NCBI GenBank assembly: GCA_021827145.1
Contig: JAKAXK010000002.1
Location: 21,484 to 85,483 of the forward strand
DNA from: Pseudomonadota bacterium
GTDB lineage: Bacteria; Pseudomonadota; Gammaproteobacteria; Acidiferrobacterales; Acidiferrobacteraceae
Length of the DNA stretch: 64,000 nt
Direction of reading: 5' to 3'
In this document: one piece after another, positions 38,769 to 49,209 of the stretch
How positions within the stretch are numbered: the first letter of the stretch is position 1
Layout: every line of letters starts with the position of its first letter
Made by a program: the position numbers and the translations under genes
Notes under the pieces: model-generated
Told to the model about the DNA's origin: nothing
Database searches by the model: none
Seen by the model: the letters and a program-made list of their open reading frames with translations, nothing else

Positions 38769-40697
38769 CTAAGGGGCCGCGTTCAGTTGAGCGCGGATCT
38801 GGCGGAACGAGGCGTGCGCCACCCGGTGCTGGTCACCGATCTCCTCCAGCACCTGTTTGAGTTCGGCCATGCGCGCCTCGAGGGTGTCGCTCGCCTGGTG
38901 GATGCGTTTGATGCTTTCGAGCCGGCGTCGCAGTTGCGCCTGATGCTCGCGCACCTGCGACTCCATCGGCGCCATCATGTCGCGCAGCCAGTCGTCGGCA
39001 TCGCGATTGGCGCTTACATAGATGGCGCGAACTTTACTGACCGCCGACTCGAAGAAGCCGCGCACGACCGCCTTTTGTTCGGTCATGATGAGCGATAGGC
39101 CGCGCATGAACTGTTCGTGCTTATCCTGCAGGCGCTTGATCTCGCGCGTGTAGCGCATGACCGAGAAGGCTGCCGGCTTGATGTTGGCGAGGCCGTGTTC
39201 CTCCTGGAACTTGCGGTACACCCCATCCATCAAGGTCTTGATCTGTCCGCTGTCGGCGGCCGCCTCGTCCATGCGTGAGCGCGCATACCCGAAAAACGTC
39301 TGCATGGCCGTCTTCAGTCCTGCGGTCGTAAGGCAGGTCTGCATGTTCCTTTTGGTCTCGGCGATCAAGGCATCGAGTTGCCGCAGGCTGATCTTGGCAT
39401 ATAGGGCGGCGCTTTGTTGCGCGAAGATCGTGCGCGTGGCGTGGAAGCGCTGCATGCTACGGTCGAAGTCGGTCTTGTCGGCCCGCACCTTGGTCATCAT
39501 GTGTTCGATGACGTCCATATTCTTGCCGTTCAAGCCGCTCAGTTCGCCCCAGTGTTCACGCAGACCCTGGAGCCTTTGACCGATGACGCGCTCTACGCTG
39601 GTCTCGACCTCGTCGAATTCGCGGCCCACGGTCTGGGCGACCAGACAGCCCTTGCCCGGCAGGAGTTCTTCGGCGAGCGCCCGTTCGAGCGCGCCTATAC
39701 CGCTGCGTTCCTCGAGATCTCGGTCGCCGCGCACCTTGCCGGCCAGCGCCTTTTGCGCGGAAACCGGATAGACGCGTTCGGCGGCAACGTCCAGGTAACG
39801 CGCGGTTTCGTTCACCTGCCGCGTGACCTCACGTTCCAGCTCGCCGGCCTTCTTCATGTCGTCCCACAGCCCGTCAACCTTATTCAAGACCACGAGACGG
39901 CCCTTATGACTGTCGGCCACATGGTCCCGCCAGACCGAGATCTCCGATTGTGTGACGCCGGTGTCGGCGGCGAGCACGAACAGGATGGCGTGGGCGTTCG
40001 GTAGGGTGTTCAGCGTGAGTTCCGGTTCCGCGCCCAGCGCGTTGAGGCCCGGGGTGTCCAGGATCACGAGCCCGTCGGCGAGCAGGGGGTGCGGAAAATT
40101 GATGAGCGCATAGCGCCAGCGCGGAATCTCGACCTCGCCTTCGGCGTCCACGGCGGCCCCGGTCTTGGCGATGTCGTCGGTCACCGTGAGCCCGAGGGCG
40201 CGCGCCTCCTCGGCCGACACATGCTTGATTTCGGCAATGTGGGCCAGGGCGGCAGCCATGGCTTCCGGGTCGTCGACATCGAGCGGTAGGGTCTGCCATT
40301 CATCGCTGAATCCCTTGAACTCGGCGACCGTGGCGCCGTTACGGCGCGTCTCTATCGGCAAGAGCTTGATACTCGCCGGCTTGTCGGCTTCATAAAAGAG
40401 TTCGGTCGGGCACATGGTGGTGCGTCCCGCGCTGGACGGCAGGATGCGTCGCCCTTGACCGGCGAAGAAGATGGCGTTGATGAGTTCGGATTTGCCACGG
40501 GAAAACTCGGCGACGAAGGCGAGATACAGGCGGTCGTCGCGCAGTGCGGTCTGCATGCGTTCTAGGTGGGCGTCGCTTTGCGGCTGGTTCAGTCCTTGCT
40601 CGGCAAGCCATGCGCGCAGATTGGACAGCGCCTGCGCCAAATCCCGCCGCCATAGCCCGTAGGCCTCGAAGCGCTGCTCAATCGCCGTCTGCGTCAT
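38769..40697 (-). CDS. Dynamin-family GTPase
   Basis: VAEFSRGKSELINAIF P-loop, LVILDTPGLNALGAEPEL, VLNKVDGLWDD; long C-terminal helical region. Confidence 0.88.
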   Translation of the reverse strand: MTQTAIEQRFEAYGLWRRDLAQALSNLRAWLAEQGLNQPQSDAHLERMQTALRDDRLYLAFVAEFSRGKSELINAIFFAGQGRRILPSSAGRTTMCPTELFYEADKPASIKLLPIETRRNGATVAEFKGFSDEWQTLPLDVDDPEAMAAALAHIAEIKHVSAEEARALGLTVTDDIAKTGAAVDAEGEVEIPRWRYALINFPHPLLADGLVILDTPGLNALGAEPELTLNTLPNAHAILFVLAADTGVTQSEISVWRDHVADSHKGRLVVLNKVDGLWDDMKKAGELEREVTRQVNETARYLDVAAERVYPVSAQKALAGKVRGDRDLEERSGIGALERALAEELLPGKGCLVAQTVGREFDEVETSVERVIGQRLQGLREHWGELSGLNGKNMDVIEHMMTKVRADKTDFDRSMQRFHATRTIFAQQSAALYAKISLRQLDALIAETKRNMQTCLTTAGLKTAMQTFFGYARSRMDEAAADSGQIKTLMDGVYRKFQEEHGLANIKPAAFSVMRYTREIKRLQDKHEQFMRGLSLIMTEQKAVVRGFFESAVSKVRAIYVSANRDADDWLRDMMAPMESQVREHQAQLRRRLESIKRIHQASDTLEARMAELKQVLEEIGDQHRVAHASFRQIRAQLNAAP

Positions 40698-40753
40698 CTT
40701 CTTGCTCCCCGCCGCCTGACTATTACCCCTGCCCAGTATAGGCCATTTCGCCC

Positions 40754-41572
40754 TTAGCGTTGGCACTTAGGACAATAATAGCTGCTGCGCCCGCCCGCCA
40801 ATAGCCGCGCGACGGGGGTCGTGCAGCGTGGGCACGGTCGGCCTTCCCGGCCATAGACCCGTAGCTGCTGCTGAAAGTATCCCGGCCGCCCATCGCTCCC
40901 GGCGAAGTCTTTGAGGGTCGTGCCCCCGGCCTCCACGGCGCGCGACAGGACCGCGATCACGGCCTGCGCCAGGGCCTCGTAGCGGTCGGCCCCTATGCGT
41001 CCGGCGGCCCGCCCCGGATGGATGCCGGCCTCAAACAGCGCCTCGTTGGCGTAGATATTGCCGATCCCGGCCACGATATGGCCGTTCAACAGCAGGTCGC
41101 GGATGGCAATGCGGCGCCCGTGCGAGCGCGCGCGCAGATAGGCCCCGCCGAATCCCGGTTCCAGGGGCTCGGGGCCGAGGGGGGCGATGAGCGGGTGGCG
41201 GAGGGGGTCCTCGCTAAAAAGGAGCGCCCCGAAGCGCCGGGGGTCGCGCATGCGCACGGCCATGGCGGATTCCCCTGCGAGCACGAGGTCAAAGGGCTCG
41301 GAGGATCCGGGCCTGATCCCTGGGCCCACGATCCTGAGACTGCCCGACATGCCGAGGTGGATGATGAGGGCGCCCTGTTCGAGCGAGACGATCAGGTATT
41401 TGCCGCGCCGCGTGAGGTCTGTGACCACTTGGCCGCGCAATCGCGCGGCCAGATCGCTTGCGATCGGCCAGCGTAGCCGCGATTCCCGGACGATCAAGTC
41501 GGCGATGGTCGCGCCGCGCATCCAGGGGATTAGTCCGCGACGGGTGGTCTCGACCTCAGGGAGTTCCGGCAT
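40754..41572 (-). CDS. mutM: Formamidopyrimidine-DNA glycosylase
   Basis: MPELPEVETTRRGL, GIGNIYANEALF, C-terminal zinc finger CPRCTTPVARLLAGGRSSYYCPKCQR. Confidence 0.97.
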   Translation of the reverse strand: MPELPEVETTRRGLIPWMRGATIADLIVRESRLRWPIASDLAARLRGQVVTDLTRRGKYLIVSLEQGALIIHLGMSGSLRIVGPGIRPGSSEPFDLVLAGESAMAVRMRDPRRFGALLFSEDPLRHPLIAPLGPEPLEPGFGGAYLRARSHGRRIAIRDLLLNGHIVAGIGNIYANEALFEAGIHPGRAAGRIGADRYEALAQAVIAVLSRAVEAGGTTLKDFAGSDGRPGYFQQQLRVYGREGRPCPRCTTPVARLLAGGRSSYYCPKCQR

Positions 41573-42458
41573 GGGCGGCTAAGGCGAGCAGGTGCTGACC
41601 GACTTCCTGCGGGAAGTGGTACTCGAGCCCCTGGTCGGGCCGCAGCAGCACGAGTTCGGGTTGTGTGGCGAGGATATCGATGATGAGCGTGTGCCTGGAT
41701 GCGACCTTTTTGGCGCGCTGTTCATTGTAATGAATCGCGATCCGTCCCAGGGGCGGGGCCCCGTGATAGCGCGTGACCGACAGCGCCCGGGCGTAGCGCC
41801 AGGCGTCCACGAAGGCGTTGATGCGGTCATTCGAGACGTGCGCGGGGGTCGGTGTGACGTGCCAGATGCCGTGGTGGCGGGTGATGGAGAGCCGTGGCAG
41901 GGCGAAGGCTACGGGGTGGATGCGATCCCCGAGCAGCTTGGTGCTCAAAAAGCTGTCGGTCGTGAGTCGGCGCGGATGGATGCTCTCGGCTGGCACGAGC
42001 GCGATCGAGTGTCCGATGAGGACGTAGCGGAGATTCCCAAAGGGGCGACGGCGCCCCACCAGGATGCGTTCGTGGTTCAGACTCACCGTCGCCCGCGGCG
42101 GCGCCAGACCAAAGGCGGTCAGAGAGCCCTTGGGGATCGCGAATTCATCGTGCGGCTTAGCGGCTACGATGTCTGTCAGGGCCTCGACCCGAAAGCGGTC
42201 GGCGCGCGCCTTGAAGGGGTGCAGCAGGCGCCAGCCCGTGCCGTCACGTTGCAGCCGTATGACCGGCCGGCCCGGACGCGCGATTGTGATGTCGGTTATG
42301 GTCGCGCCGCGCACGGGTGCGAGCCGCGCCGGTGGCGCCGCCGGCGGCGACGCGGGCTTATGCCACAAGACCCACGCCAGGACCGCCGCTACGATCAGCA
42401 GGGCGCTGTTTGCGAGGCCGCGCCTTGGAAGGTTCACAGTCTGCGCCTCCGCCACCAA
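41556..42458 (-). CDS. DUF4340-type protein of Gld ABC cluster
   Basis: N-terminal TM, DUF4340-like sequence (GTGWRL..PFKARADRFRVEALTDI); adjacent GldG-like gene. Confidence 0.8.
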   Translation of the reverse strand: MVAEAQTVNLPRRGLANSALLIVAAVLAWVLWHKPASPPAAPPARLAPVRGATITDITIARPGRPVIRLQRDGTGWRLLHPFKARADRFRVEALTDIVAAKPHDEFAIPKGSLTAFGLAPPRATVSLNHERILVGRRRPFGNLRYVLIGHSIALVPAESIHPRRLTTDSFLSTKLLGDRIHPVAFALPRLSITRHHGIWHVTPTPAHVSNDRINAFVDAWRYARALSVTRYHGAPPLGRIAIHYNEQRAKKVASRHTLIIDILATQPELVLLRPDQGLEYHFPQEVGQHLLALAAHAGTP

Positions 42459-43762
42459 ACACGCAGTGCGCCCGCAAACAGTAGGATAGGCAGGCCGAGC
42501 AGGAAGCCGTAGGCGATGGCCTCCTCCTCGCCACCCGTCAGGGTCAGAGTGAGATCCGGCGAGGCCCGATTCGGGAGATTGATAAAAGCGTCATCGTGCG
42601 CGAGCCAGTTCGCCAGATTCATCGCGAGCGTGAGATTGCCGCCCTCCCCAATATAGCTATTGGCGACGAAGTCACTGTCGCCCACGATCACTACGTGCTG
42701 CCGACCGCCCTTGAAGGGACGCTCCAGCGCCGCGCCGATCGTCAGCACCGCCGGGCTTGTGCCGGCGGGCGGCGTCACCAGCCCTGCAAGCGGCTGCGTT
42801 TGTCTCCAGGCGTCGTTCCCGGTGGCGAGGATGGGTACGGGTTTTAGCCCATGGACCGGCGTGAGGGTGAGCGCCGCGGTCGTCGGAAACACGGTCACGA
42901 GATGCATGCCGCGCACGGGGCCGAGCGCCGGATAGTGGCTGATGGCGATGAAGTCGGGGTTCGTGCTCGTGAGCAGACTCGAAGCCGGGTCGACGACGAA
43001 GCCCTTGCGGACGCGTACGCCGAGCTGCGCAAGCATCGGGCCTAGGCCAGCCGTATGACCCGGCTCCAGCATGAGCAAGAGATTGCCGCCGTGTTTTACG
43101 AAGCCCTCGAGCGCATGGACCTCCCCCGGCAGGAAACGCACGCGAGGGTCGGCGATGACGAGCACGCCCGCTTTGTGGGGTAAGGCTTGGCCGGTGCCGG
43201 GGTCGAAGGACCCGACCGTGAAGCCGCGCGCGCGTAATTGGCGGGCCCACGACGAAAGGCCCAGCCCCGAGCCGTCCTGTGGTCTGCGCTCCTGATTGCC
43301 CGTCAGGAAGGTGAGGTGGCGGATGCCTGTGCGTTCAAGACGCGCAAGCTCGTTTGTCACACCGGTCTCGGAGGGGCTGGAGACCAGTGCGCGCCGTTTC
43401 CCGTAACGGATCTCGAGCTCCCCGTTGAAACCGACGTTGAGGCGCCGCACCAGCGCCGGATGCTTGTCGGGATTGACGAAGCTGAGCTGGATCGCCGGAT
43501 CCACCCGCCGGTATTTGGCGATGAGCGCGCGCACGGATTGGCGTACGGCCGCCCCATGCGCGAAGGCCACGATGTGCACGGGGCCGCGCAGGGCCCGGAC
43601 CACGTGGATGCTTGGCTGACTCAAACTGTTACGGCCGGTGGCCGACCAATCGGAGACGGTGGGAAAGCGGGCGGCCGCGTACAAGCCGAGACCCGCGACC
43701 GTAAGCCAGAGCACGACGAACAGGCCCCGTCTGCCGATTGTGGTGATCCGTTCGCGGTTCAT
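42434..43762 (-). CDS. GldG-like ABC-type auxiliary protein
   Basis: N-terminal TM, LTGNQERRPQDGSGLGLSSWARQLRARGFTV, GGNLLLMLEPGH, C-terminal TM. Confidence 0.85.
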   Translation of the reverse strand: MNRERITTIGRRGLFVVLWLTVAGLGLYAAARFPTVSDWSATGRNSLSQPSIHVVRALRGPVHIVAFAHGAAVRQSVRALIAKYRRVDPAIQLSFVNPDKHPALVRRLNVGFNGELEIRYGKRRALVSSPSETGVTNELARLERTGIRHLTFLTGNQERRPQDGSGLGLSSWARQLRARGFTVGSFDPGTGQALPHKAGVLVIADPRVRFLPGEVHALEGFVKHGGNLLLMLEPGHTAGLGPMLAQLGVRVRKGFVVDPASSLLTSTNPDFIAISHYPALGPVRGMHLVTVFPTTAALTLTPVHGLKPVPILATGNDAWRQTQPLAGLVTPPAGTSPAVLTIGAALERPFKGGRQHVVIVGDSDFVANSYIGEGGNLTLAMNLANWLAHDDAFINLPNRASPDLTLTLTGGEEEAIAYGFLLGLPILLFAGALRVWWRRRRL

Positions 43763-44514
43763 TGCGTCGTCAACCGGTCGGCCTCGAGCCTGCGGATGCT
43801 CAAGAGCAGGCAGGTCGCCGTGAGGACCACGTAATACGCGACATTCGAGGTGTTGAAGAGTCCGCGCAGGAAGGGCTCGTAATGGTTCACGATCGACAGG
43901 TAGGCGACCACGGCGCCCCCGGCACCGTGCCCGTGTCCCGCGTAGTCGACGATCCAGAGAAAGAACACGACTCCGAAGGTCCCCATGGCCGCCACCGCCG
44001 GGTAGCGCGTCAAGCTCGACATGAAAAGCCCGATGGCGGCGAGACTTGAGGCGAGTAAGACAAGCCCCAGGATGCCGCACGCGAAGGTGCCCCAGTCGAG
44101 ACGTCCGCCCACCAACAAGGACAGCGGCATGGCCAGACTCATGAGGATGATGAGGGCGTAGAAGCCGAGGATGCCGAGGTATTTGCCAAGCACGAGTTCG
44201 GTGAGCGACACGGGTGAGGAATAGAGGAGCGTCAAGGTCCTGTTGTGGCGCTCATCGGCGATGAGGCGCATGGTGGCAAGCGGCGTGATGAGTAACAGCA
44301 GGACGCCGGCGTTGCCGAGTAGCGGGGCCGCCACTAGGCTTGTGAGCCCAGGCGCGTTCGGGAGTGTCGTAAGCCGTCCCTGGATCATGAGAAACAGGTT
44401 GACGTGGCCCAGGAACAGGCGCGCGAGGATGATCTGCACGACCCCCAATATGACGAAGGCCAGCGGCGACAAAAAGAGCGCCCGCCATTCCCGCCACGCG
44501 ATCGCCCGGATCAC
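43759..44514 (-). CDS. ABC-2 permease (GldF-like)
   Basis: Six TM pattern; PLATMRLIADERHNRTLTLLYSSPVSLTELVLGKYLG. Confidence 0.88.
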   Translation of the reverse strand: MIRAIAWREWRALFLSPLAFVILGVVQIILARLFLGHVNLFLMIQGRLTTLPNAPGLTSLVAAPLLGNAGVLLLLITPLATMRLIADERHNRTLTLLYSSPVSLTELVLGKYLGILGFYALIILMSLAMPLSLLVGGRLDWGTFACGILGLVLLASSLAAIGLFMSSLTRYPAVAAMGTFGVVFFLWIVDYAGHGHGAGGAVVAYLSIVNHYEPFLRGLFNTSNVAYYVVLTATCLLLSIRRLEADRLTTQ

Positions 44515-45452
44515 GCGGCCTCCGGCGATTCACCGGTTAATTCGGCGAAGATGGTTTCGAGCGAGGAGTGCTCGGGGTTGATCTCTCTGAGCCCCCAGTC
44601 CTGCTCGAGGGCGAGACGCACGATCCCGTCCGTGGGATCGGCGCCGGGGTCGTGGAAGATACGCAGTCGCCGCTCGTCTTCAACCATCACCGATCGTACC
44701 AGCGGCAGCGTTTCGATGGCATGGGCGTCCGGGGCTTTGCGAAAGACGGCGACGAGCACCTGGGATTCCATGCGCGCCATCAGCGCGTCTATCCCCTCGT
44801 TCAACACAAGCTTACCTTTATGGATGATCTGTACCCGGTCGCAACTCGCCTGCACCTCGGGAAGGATGTGCGTCGAGAGGATCACGGCGCGATCCTGGCC
44901 GAGTTCGCGGATGAGTGCACGGATCTCGCGAATCTGGTTGGGGTCGAGACCCACGGTCGGTTCGTCGAGAATGACCACATCCGGTTCGTGGATGATGGCC
45001 TGCGCAAGACCCACGCGTTGTTGGAAACCTTTTGACAAGTTGGCTGTCAATCTGCCACCCATGGTGGCAAGACCGCACCGCGCCTTGGCGCGCTCGCGCG
45101 CCGCGCGCCGGCCCTTACGCGGGACGCGCCGCAAGGCCGCGGCATAATCGAGATACTCGTCGACCGTAAACTCCCGGTACAGGGGCGGATGTTCGGGCAG
45201 GTAACCGAGATGCGCCTTGGCCTTCTCGGGAGCGGTGCGCATGTCGAAGCCGCCGACCAGAACGCGTCCCGCGGAGGGCGCGAGGTTGCCGCTCAACATC
45301 TGCATCGTGGTGGTCTTGCCGGCGCCGTTGGGTCCGAGAAACCCCAGCACCTCGCCCCGCCGTATGACGAAACTCATGTCCGACACCGCCGCGTTCCGCC
45401 CGTAGAAACGGCTGACCGCATCGGTCTCGACGAGGACCTCGGGATTGCTCAT
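44511..45452 (-). CDS. ABC transporter ATPase (GldA-like)
   Basis: GPNGAGKTTTMQML, NLSKGFQQRVGLAQAI, VVILDEPTVGLDPNQ. Confidence 0.92.
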   Translation of the reverse strand: MSNPEVLVETDAVSRFYGRNAAVSDMSFVIRRGEVLGFLGPNGAGKTTTMQMLSGNLAPSAGRVLVGGFDMRTAPEKAKAHLGYLPEHPPLYREFTVDEYLDYAAALRRVPRKGRRAARERAKARCGLATMGGRLTANLSKGFQQRVGLAQAIIHEPDVVILDEPTVGLDPNQIREIRALIRELGQDRAVILSTHILPEVQASCDRVQIIHKGKLVLNEGIDALMARMESQVLVAVFRKAPDAHAIETLPLVRSVMVEDERRLRIFHDPGADPTDGIVRLALEQDWGLREINPEHSSLETIFAELTGESPEAA

Positions 45453-45676
45453 GATCTCTCCTGGGCCCTGCTCTTCATAGCCGGCATTAAAGGCCGGGGG
45501 CGGCTTTTTGTCAACGGCGCGCAGTGCGGCGCAGGGGCGCCGTTCGCGACGGCGCGCGCCGATCGGCGCCATGACAGTCGAGACGCAGCATGCTGCGCGC
45601 GACACCCTTTCGCCCGCCCGCGCTTTTAGCGACAATAGGGCCCTTGAGTCTTCGCCATAACAAGGGGTCGCCGTCC

Positions 45677-46699
45677 GTGAATGTCCGAATCGAGCCAAGC
45701 GGTCACGAGTTTGAGACCGCCCCTGGAGAGACATTGCTCGAGGCCGCGTTGCGTGAGGGCTTCCATCTGCCCTACAGTTGTCGCAATGGTGCATGCGGGA
45801 CATGCAAGGGGCGCATCGTATCAGGGACTGTTCGTCACGAGCCTTACGAGGCGAAGGCCCTGAGCGAGGCCGAGAAGGCCGCGGGGATGGCGCTTTTTTG
45901 CCGGGCGGTACCCGAGGGCCCGGTGGTTGTCGAGGCGCGCGAGATTGGGGTTGCCAAGGATATCGTCATAAAGACGATGCCATGCCGCGTGGTGCGCATG
46001 GAGAAGCTCGCCCCCGATGTTATGCGGCTTTTTCTGAAGCTTCCGCAAAACGAGCGGCTGCTGTTTCTGGCGGGTCAATACATCGATATTCTTTTGAAGG
46101 ATGGGCGCCGCCGGGGCTTTTCCATCGCCAATGCGCCGAGCGCCGACGAATTCCTCGAGCTCCATATCCGCCACGTCCCGGGCGGTTTTTTTTCGGGGCA
46201 CGTCTTTGGCGCCATGCAGGAACGCGCGCTGCTGCGCTTCGAGGGGCCGCTTGGCACATTCTTCTTGCGCGACGACACCGACAAGCCCGTGATTCTCATG
46301 GCGGCGGGCACGGGCTTTGCCCCGATCAAGGCGATCGTCGAGCAGAGTTTGACCACTGATTCCGAGAGACCGCTCCATCTTTATTGGGGGGGTCGGACGC
46401 GAGCCGACCTCTACCTCCATGACCTCGCGCTCGGCTGGGCGGCGCAGCACCCGCGTATCCGCTATACCGCCGTGCTCTCGCGGCCGGCCCCCGAGGATGG
46501 CTGGGAGGGTCGCACGGGTTATGTGCAAGATGCGATCGTGGCTGACTGGCCGGATCTGTCCGGTTTCGAGGTCTATGGAAGCGGGCCGCCGCGCATGATC
46601 GAGGCGGCCAAAGGGGTGCTGGCGCAGCAAGGGTTGCCGATGGACGCTTTTTACTACGACGCCTTCGAGCACGCCAAGGACCCTGTGTCATTGCCATGA
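45677..46699 (+). CDS. CDP-6-deoxy-delta-3,4-glucoseen reductase-like 2Fe-2S flavoprotein
   Basis: CRNGACGTCKGRIVSG...CRA 2Fe-2S motif; GQYIDILLKDGRRRGFSIANAP; AAGTGFAPIKAIVE. Confidence 0.9.
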   Translation: MNVRIEPSGHEFETAPGETLLEAALREGFHLPYSCRNGACGTCKGRIVSGTVRHEPYEAKALSEAEKAAGMALFCRAVPEGPVVVEAREIGVAKDIVIKTMPCRVVRMEKLAPDVMRLFLKLPQNERLLFLAGQYIDILLKDGRRRGFSIANAPSADEFLELHIRHVPGGFFSGHVFGAMQERALLRFEGPLGTFFLRDDTDKPVILMAAGTGFAPIKAIVEQSLTTDSERPLHLYWGGRTRADLYLHDLALGWAAQHPRIRYTAVLSRPAPEDGWEGRTGYVQDAIVADWPDLSGFEVYGSGPPRMIEAAKGVLAQQGLPMDAFYYDAFEHAKDPVSLP

Positions 46700-47649
46700 G
46701 CGGGAATCACGCGCACTCGGGACATGGGCATCACCACGACGGCCACGATCATCACGATGGGCACGGGGTCGACGGCCGCGGCCTATGGGTGTCGCTTGGG
46801 CTCACCGCGATCTTCGCGTGCGTCGAGGCCGGCACCGGACTCTTTGCCCACTCGCTTGCGCTTTTGAGCGATGCCGGGCATATGCTGTCGGATACGCTCG
46901 CCCTGGCCTTGTCGCTCTTCGCTGTGTGGATGGGCCGCAGGCCACCCTCGGCGCGTCACTCCTACGGGTTCGCGCGCACCGAGATCATCGTCGCCTTCAT
47001 CAACGGCCTTGTGCTGCTGGCTGTGGTTACGGCGATCGTGATCGAGGCCGTGCGCCGTCTCCAGCAGCCCGAGCCGGTGGCTGGTGGAGCGGTCATGATC
47101 GTGGCGGCGCTCGGCATCCTCATGAACGGTGGCGTGGTGTATGCCCTGAGCCGCGAGCGCCACACTCTCAACACGCGCAGCGCCATCCTCCACGTCCTGG
47201 GCGATCTTCTGGGGTCGGCCGCGGCGCTCGTGGCGGGCGCCGTTGTGTACTTCACCGGCTGGTATCCAATCGACCCCATTCTGTCGCTTGTCATCTCCGG
47301 GCTCATTCTTTACTCGACGGTGCAGCTCTTGCGCGAGACCCTGAACGTGCTCATGGAGGGGGTGCCAAGCCACGTCGATCTCCGCGCGGTCGGTCGCGCG
47401 CTCGCCGAAGTGCCAGGCACGATCTCCGTGCACGATCTGCATATCTGGACCCTTTCTTCGGGGACGCTCGCGCTCTCCGCGCATGTGGTGGTGCACGATC
47501 TCGATCGTTGGGGCGGGCTGCTGGCCGTCATGCAGGATCTTCTGCACGATCGCTTCGACATCGACCACGTGACGCTGCAGCCCGAGACTCTGGATACGGG
47601 GCTGGCTCGGGGCCGCCCCGTCATTCCCATCCACCCGCAGTCACGGTGA
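46696..47649 (+). CDS. CDF-family divalent metal transporter
   Basis: His-rich N-terminus; LALLSDAGHMLSDTLAL; HDLHIWTLSSG. Confidence 0.95.
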   Translation: MSGNHAHSGHGHHHDGHDHHDGHGVDGRGLWVSLGLTAIFACVEAGTGLFAHSLALLSDAGHMLSDTLALALSLFAVWMGRRPPSARHSYGFARTEIIVAFINGLVLLAVVTAIVIEAVRRLQQPEPVAGGAVMIVAALGILMNGGVVYALSRERHTLNTRSAILHVLGDLLGSAAALVAGAVVYFTGWYPIDPILSLVISGLILYSTVQLLRETLNVLMEGVPSHVDLRAVGRALAEVPGTISVHDLHIWTLSSGTLALSAHVVVHDLDRWGGLLAVMQDLLHDRFDIDHVTLQPETLDTGLARGRPVIPIHPQSR

Positions 47650-47975
47650 GCAATCGATGTGCGGGTGCAGGCCTTAAGGCGAGCCTCGGCGTCGGCTAGG
47701 GGGCCTGGCCGTTAAGACCCAATCCATAAAGGGTCCATTTCGGCCCCGTCGCGGGACCGTGTGTCGGTGTGCCGACGGCGTCCGCCTTGGTCGGCCGTGA
47801 CATGCCCGGTTCGGGAGTCCCGCGTCGACGACGCAGAGAGCGGGTGCGAGACGCTCTCGATCCCAGCCCCATGCTTCTCGACCCCTCACGCTTAACTTCT
47901 AATCATTCGGGCGCAGACTTCTAATTATCATATAAAAGTCTTCTCATCATCTGAGCGCATATGTACCAATGATTC

Positions 47976-48558
47976 GTGGAACGGCGGGTGGAGGAGGCGC
48001 TTTCCGATACGCCGGTCGTGCTTATCGTCGGCTCGTGCCGCGTCGGCAAAACCGCCATCGTCCGCAAGATGACGGAGGCGGGCCAGACTTATCCTAGTCG
48101 CCGCCTTGCCACCTTGGTATACAAACGCACTGAAGCGGATCACCAAGACCCCGAAGCTACATTTCCCGGATTCAGGCGTGCTCGCCGCTGTGCGCGGGCT
48201 TACATCTGTCCGCCTAAGGGGGCAGCGTGATGCCTTTGGCGCGCTTCTCGAGACCTTTGTTTTCTCCGAGATCTTGAAGCTTATGGCAGCGTCCGATATG
48301 CAGCTTACGCTGTATCATTTTCGCGATCATCAGATGCGCGCAGTGGATATCGTGGTGGAACGTGATGATGGCCTGATCGCTGGGGTCGAGATCAAGGCGT
48401 CGGCCACCGCGGGGTCGGGCGATTTCGGGGGTCTGCGAACACTGGATCAGACGTGCGGGAAGCGATTCGCTTACGGTGTCGTACTTTATGATGGCACAGA
48501 CGTCGTGCCCTTTGGTGAGCGGTTGGCCGCCGCGCCCTGGTCTTCCTTGCGGATATGA
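47976..48558 (+). pseudogene. AAA ATPase/DUF4143 remnant with internal deletion and frameshift
   Basis: P-loop fragment LIVGSCRVGKTAIVRKM (frame of 47976 ORF) and DUF4143-like KTPKLHFPDSGVLAAVRGL...GALLETFVFSEILK (frame of 48106 ORF). Confidence 0.75.
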
Positions 48559-48669
48559 GAATACCTGTTGATTGCGCTATCGGCAGGCGTGCTTGCCGAA
48601 TGAGGAACGTGCGAGCCATGCGGGGACAGATACGGATCTGCACAGGCGCGGTGAAGGCTATAACCGTGC

Positions 48670-49173
48670 TTACTTGGGCGGCTTGGGTCTGGAAGGCGAC
48701 CTTAACGCATGACTCGCTGATCCATGGCGTTTATGGAAAAAACGCATAGAGGCATTATTTCGACTTGTATCTGTTGTCAGATCGCGGGAAGTTTCTGCAA
48801 AGGTGGGCGGAACGCCCCACGAAGCGGCCCATTGCGACGGAATGCCCATGCCGCCTTGTGTGATGGAGGTGGCCTCACGGGCATCCTTTTGCGTAAAATG
48901 CTTGCGAGCCGTAGAGCCGCTTGCTAGGGCATCCGGATATCGGGCGATGGAGAAGTGATCGAGCTTTATGGCCCCGCGCTCCTCCCATCCCCCCTCGATA
49001 GGCACTATCGCGGAAAGTTCCTCTATGGCGTGGGTCTTCGGAATATGGCCGTTCGCTACCAACAAGCCCTCGAAGGCCCTCTCGAGGGCTTGTTGCGCAT
49101 GAAGGCGTGCTGCGCAGCACGCCTTGCTAGGCCGGAATCCGAGCGACGTCCCTATCATCCTCCGCGGTATCAA
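48670..49173 (-). pseudogene. HEPN-domain protein, probably truncated/degenerate
   Basis: AARLHAQQALERAFEGLLVANGHIPKTHAIEELSAIVP...ARYPDALAS...TQKDAREATSI; unrelated-looking C-terminal tail. Confidence 0.55.
49060..49125. repeat. Two adjacent perfect inverted repeats
   Basis: CAACAAGCCCTCGA-8nt-TCGAGGGCTTGTTG (49060-49095) and 24-bp palindrome AAGGCGTGCTGCGCAGCACGCCTT (49102-49125). Confidence 0.9.
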
Positions 49174-49209
49174 ATCCGCGGGCGCTTTCCTCGAGTTGGT
49201 CGGACAGGC

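Noticed and set aside
46714-46765. His/Gly/Asp-rich N-terminus of the CDF transporter as a possible repeat of interest
   Set aside because: His-rich termini are normal for CDF metal transporters
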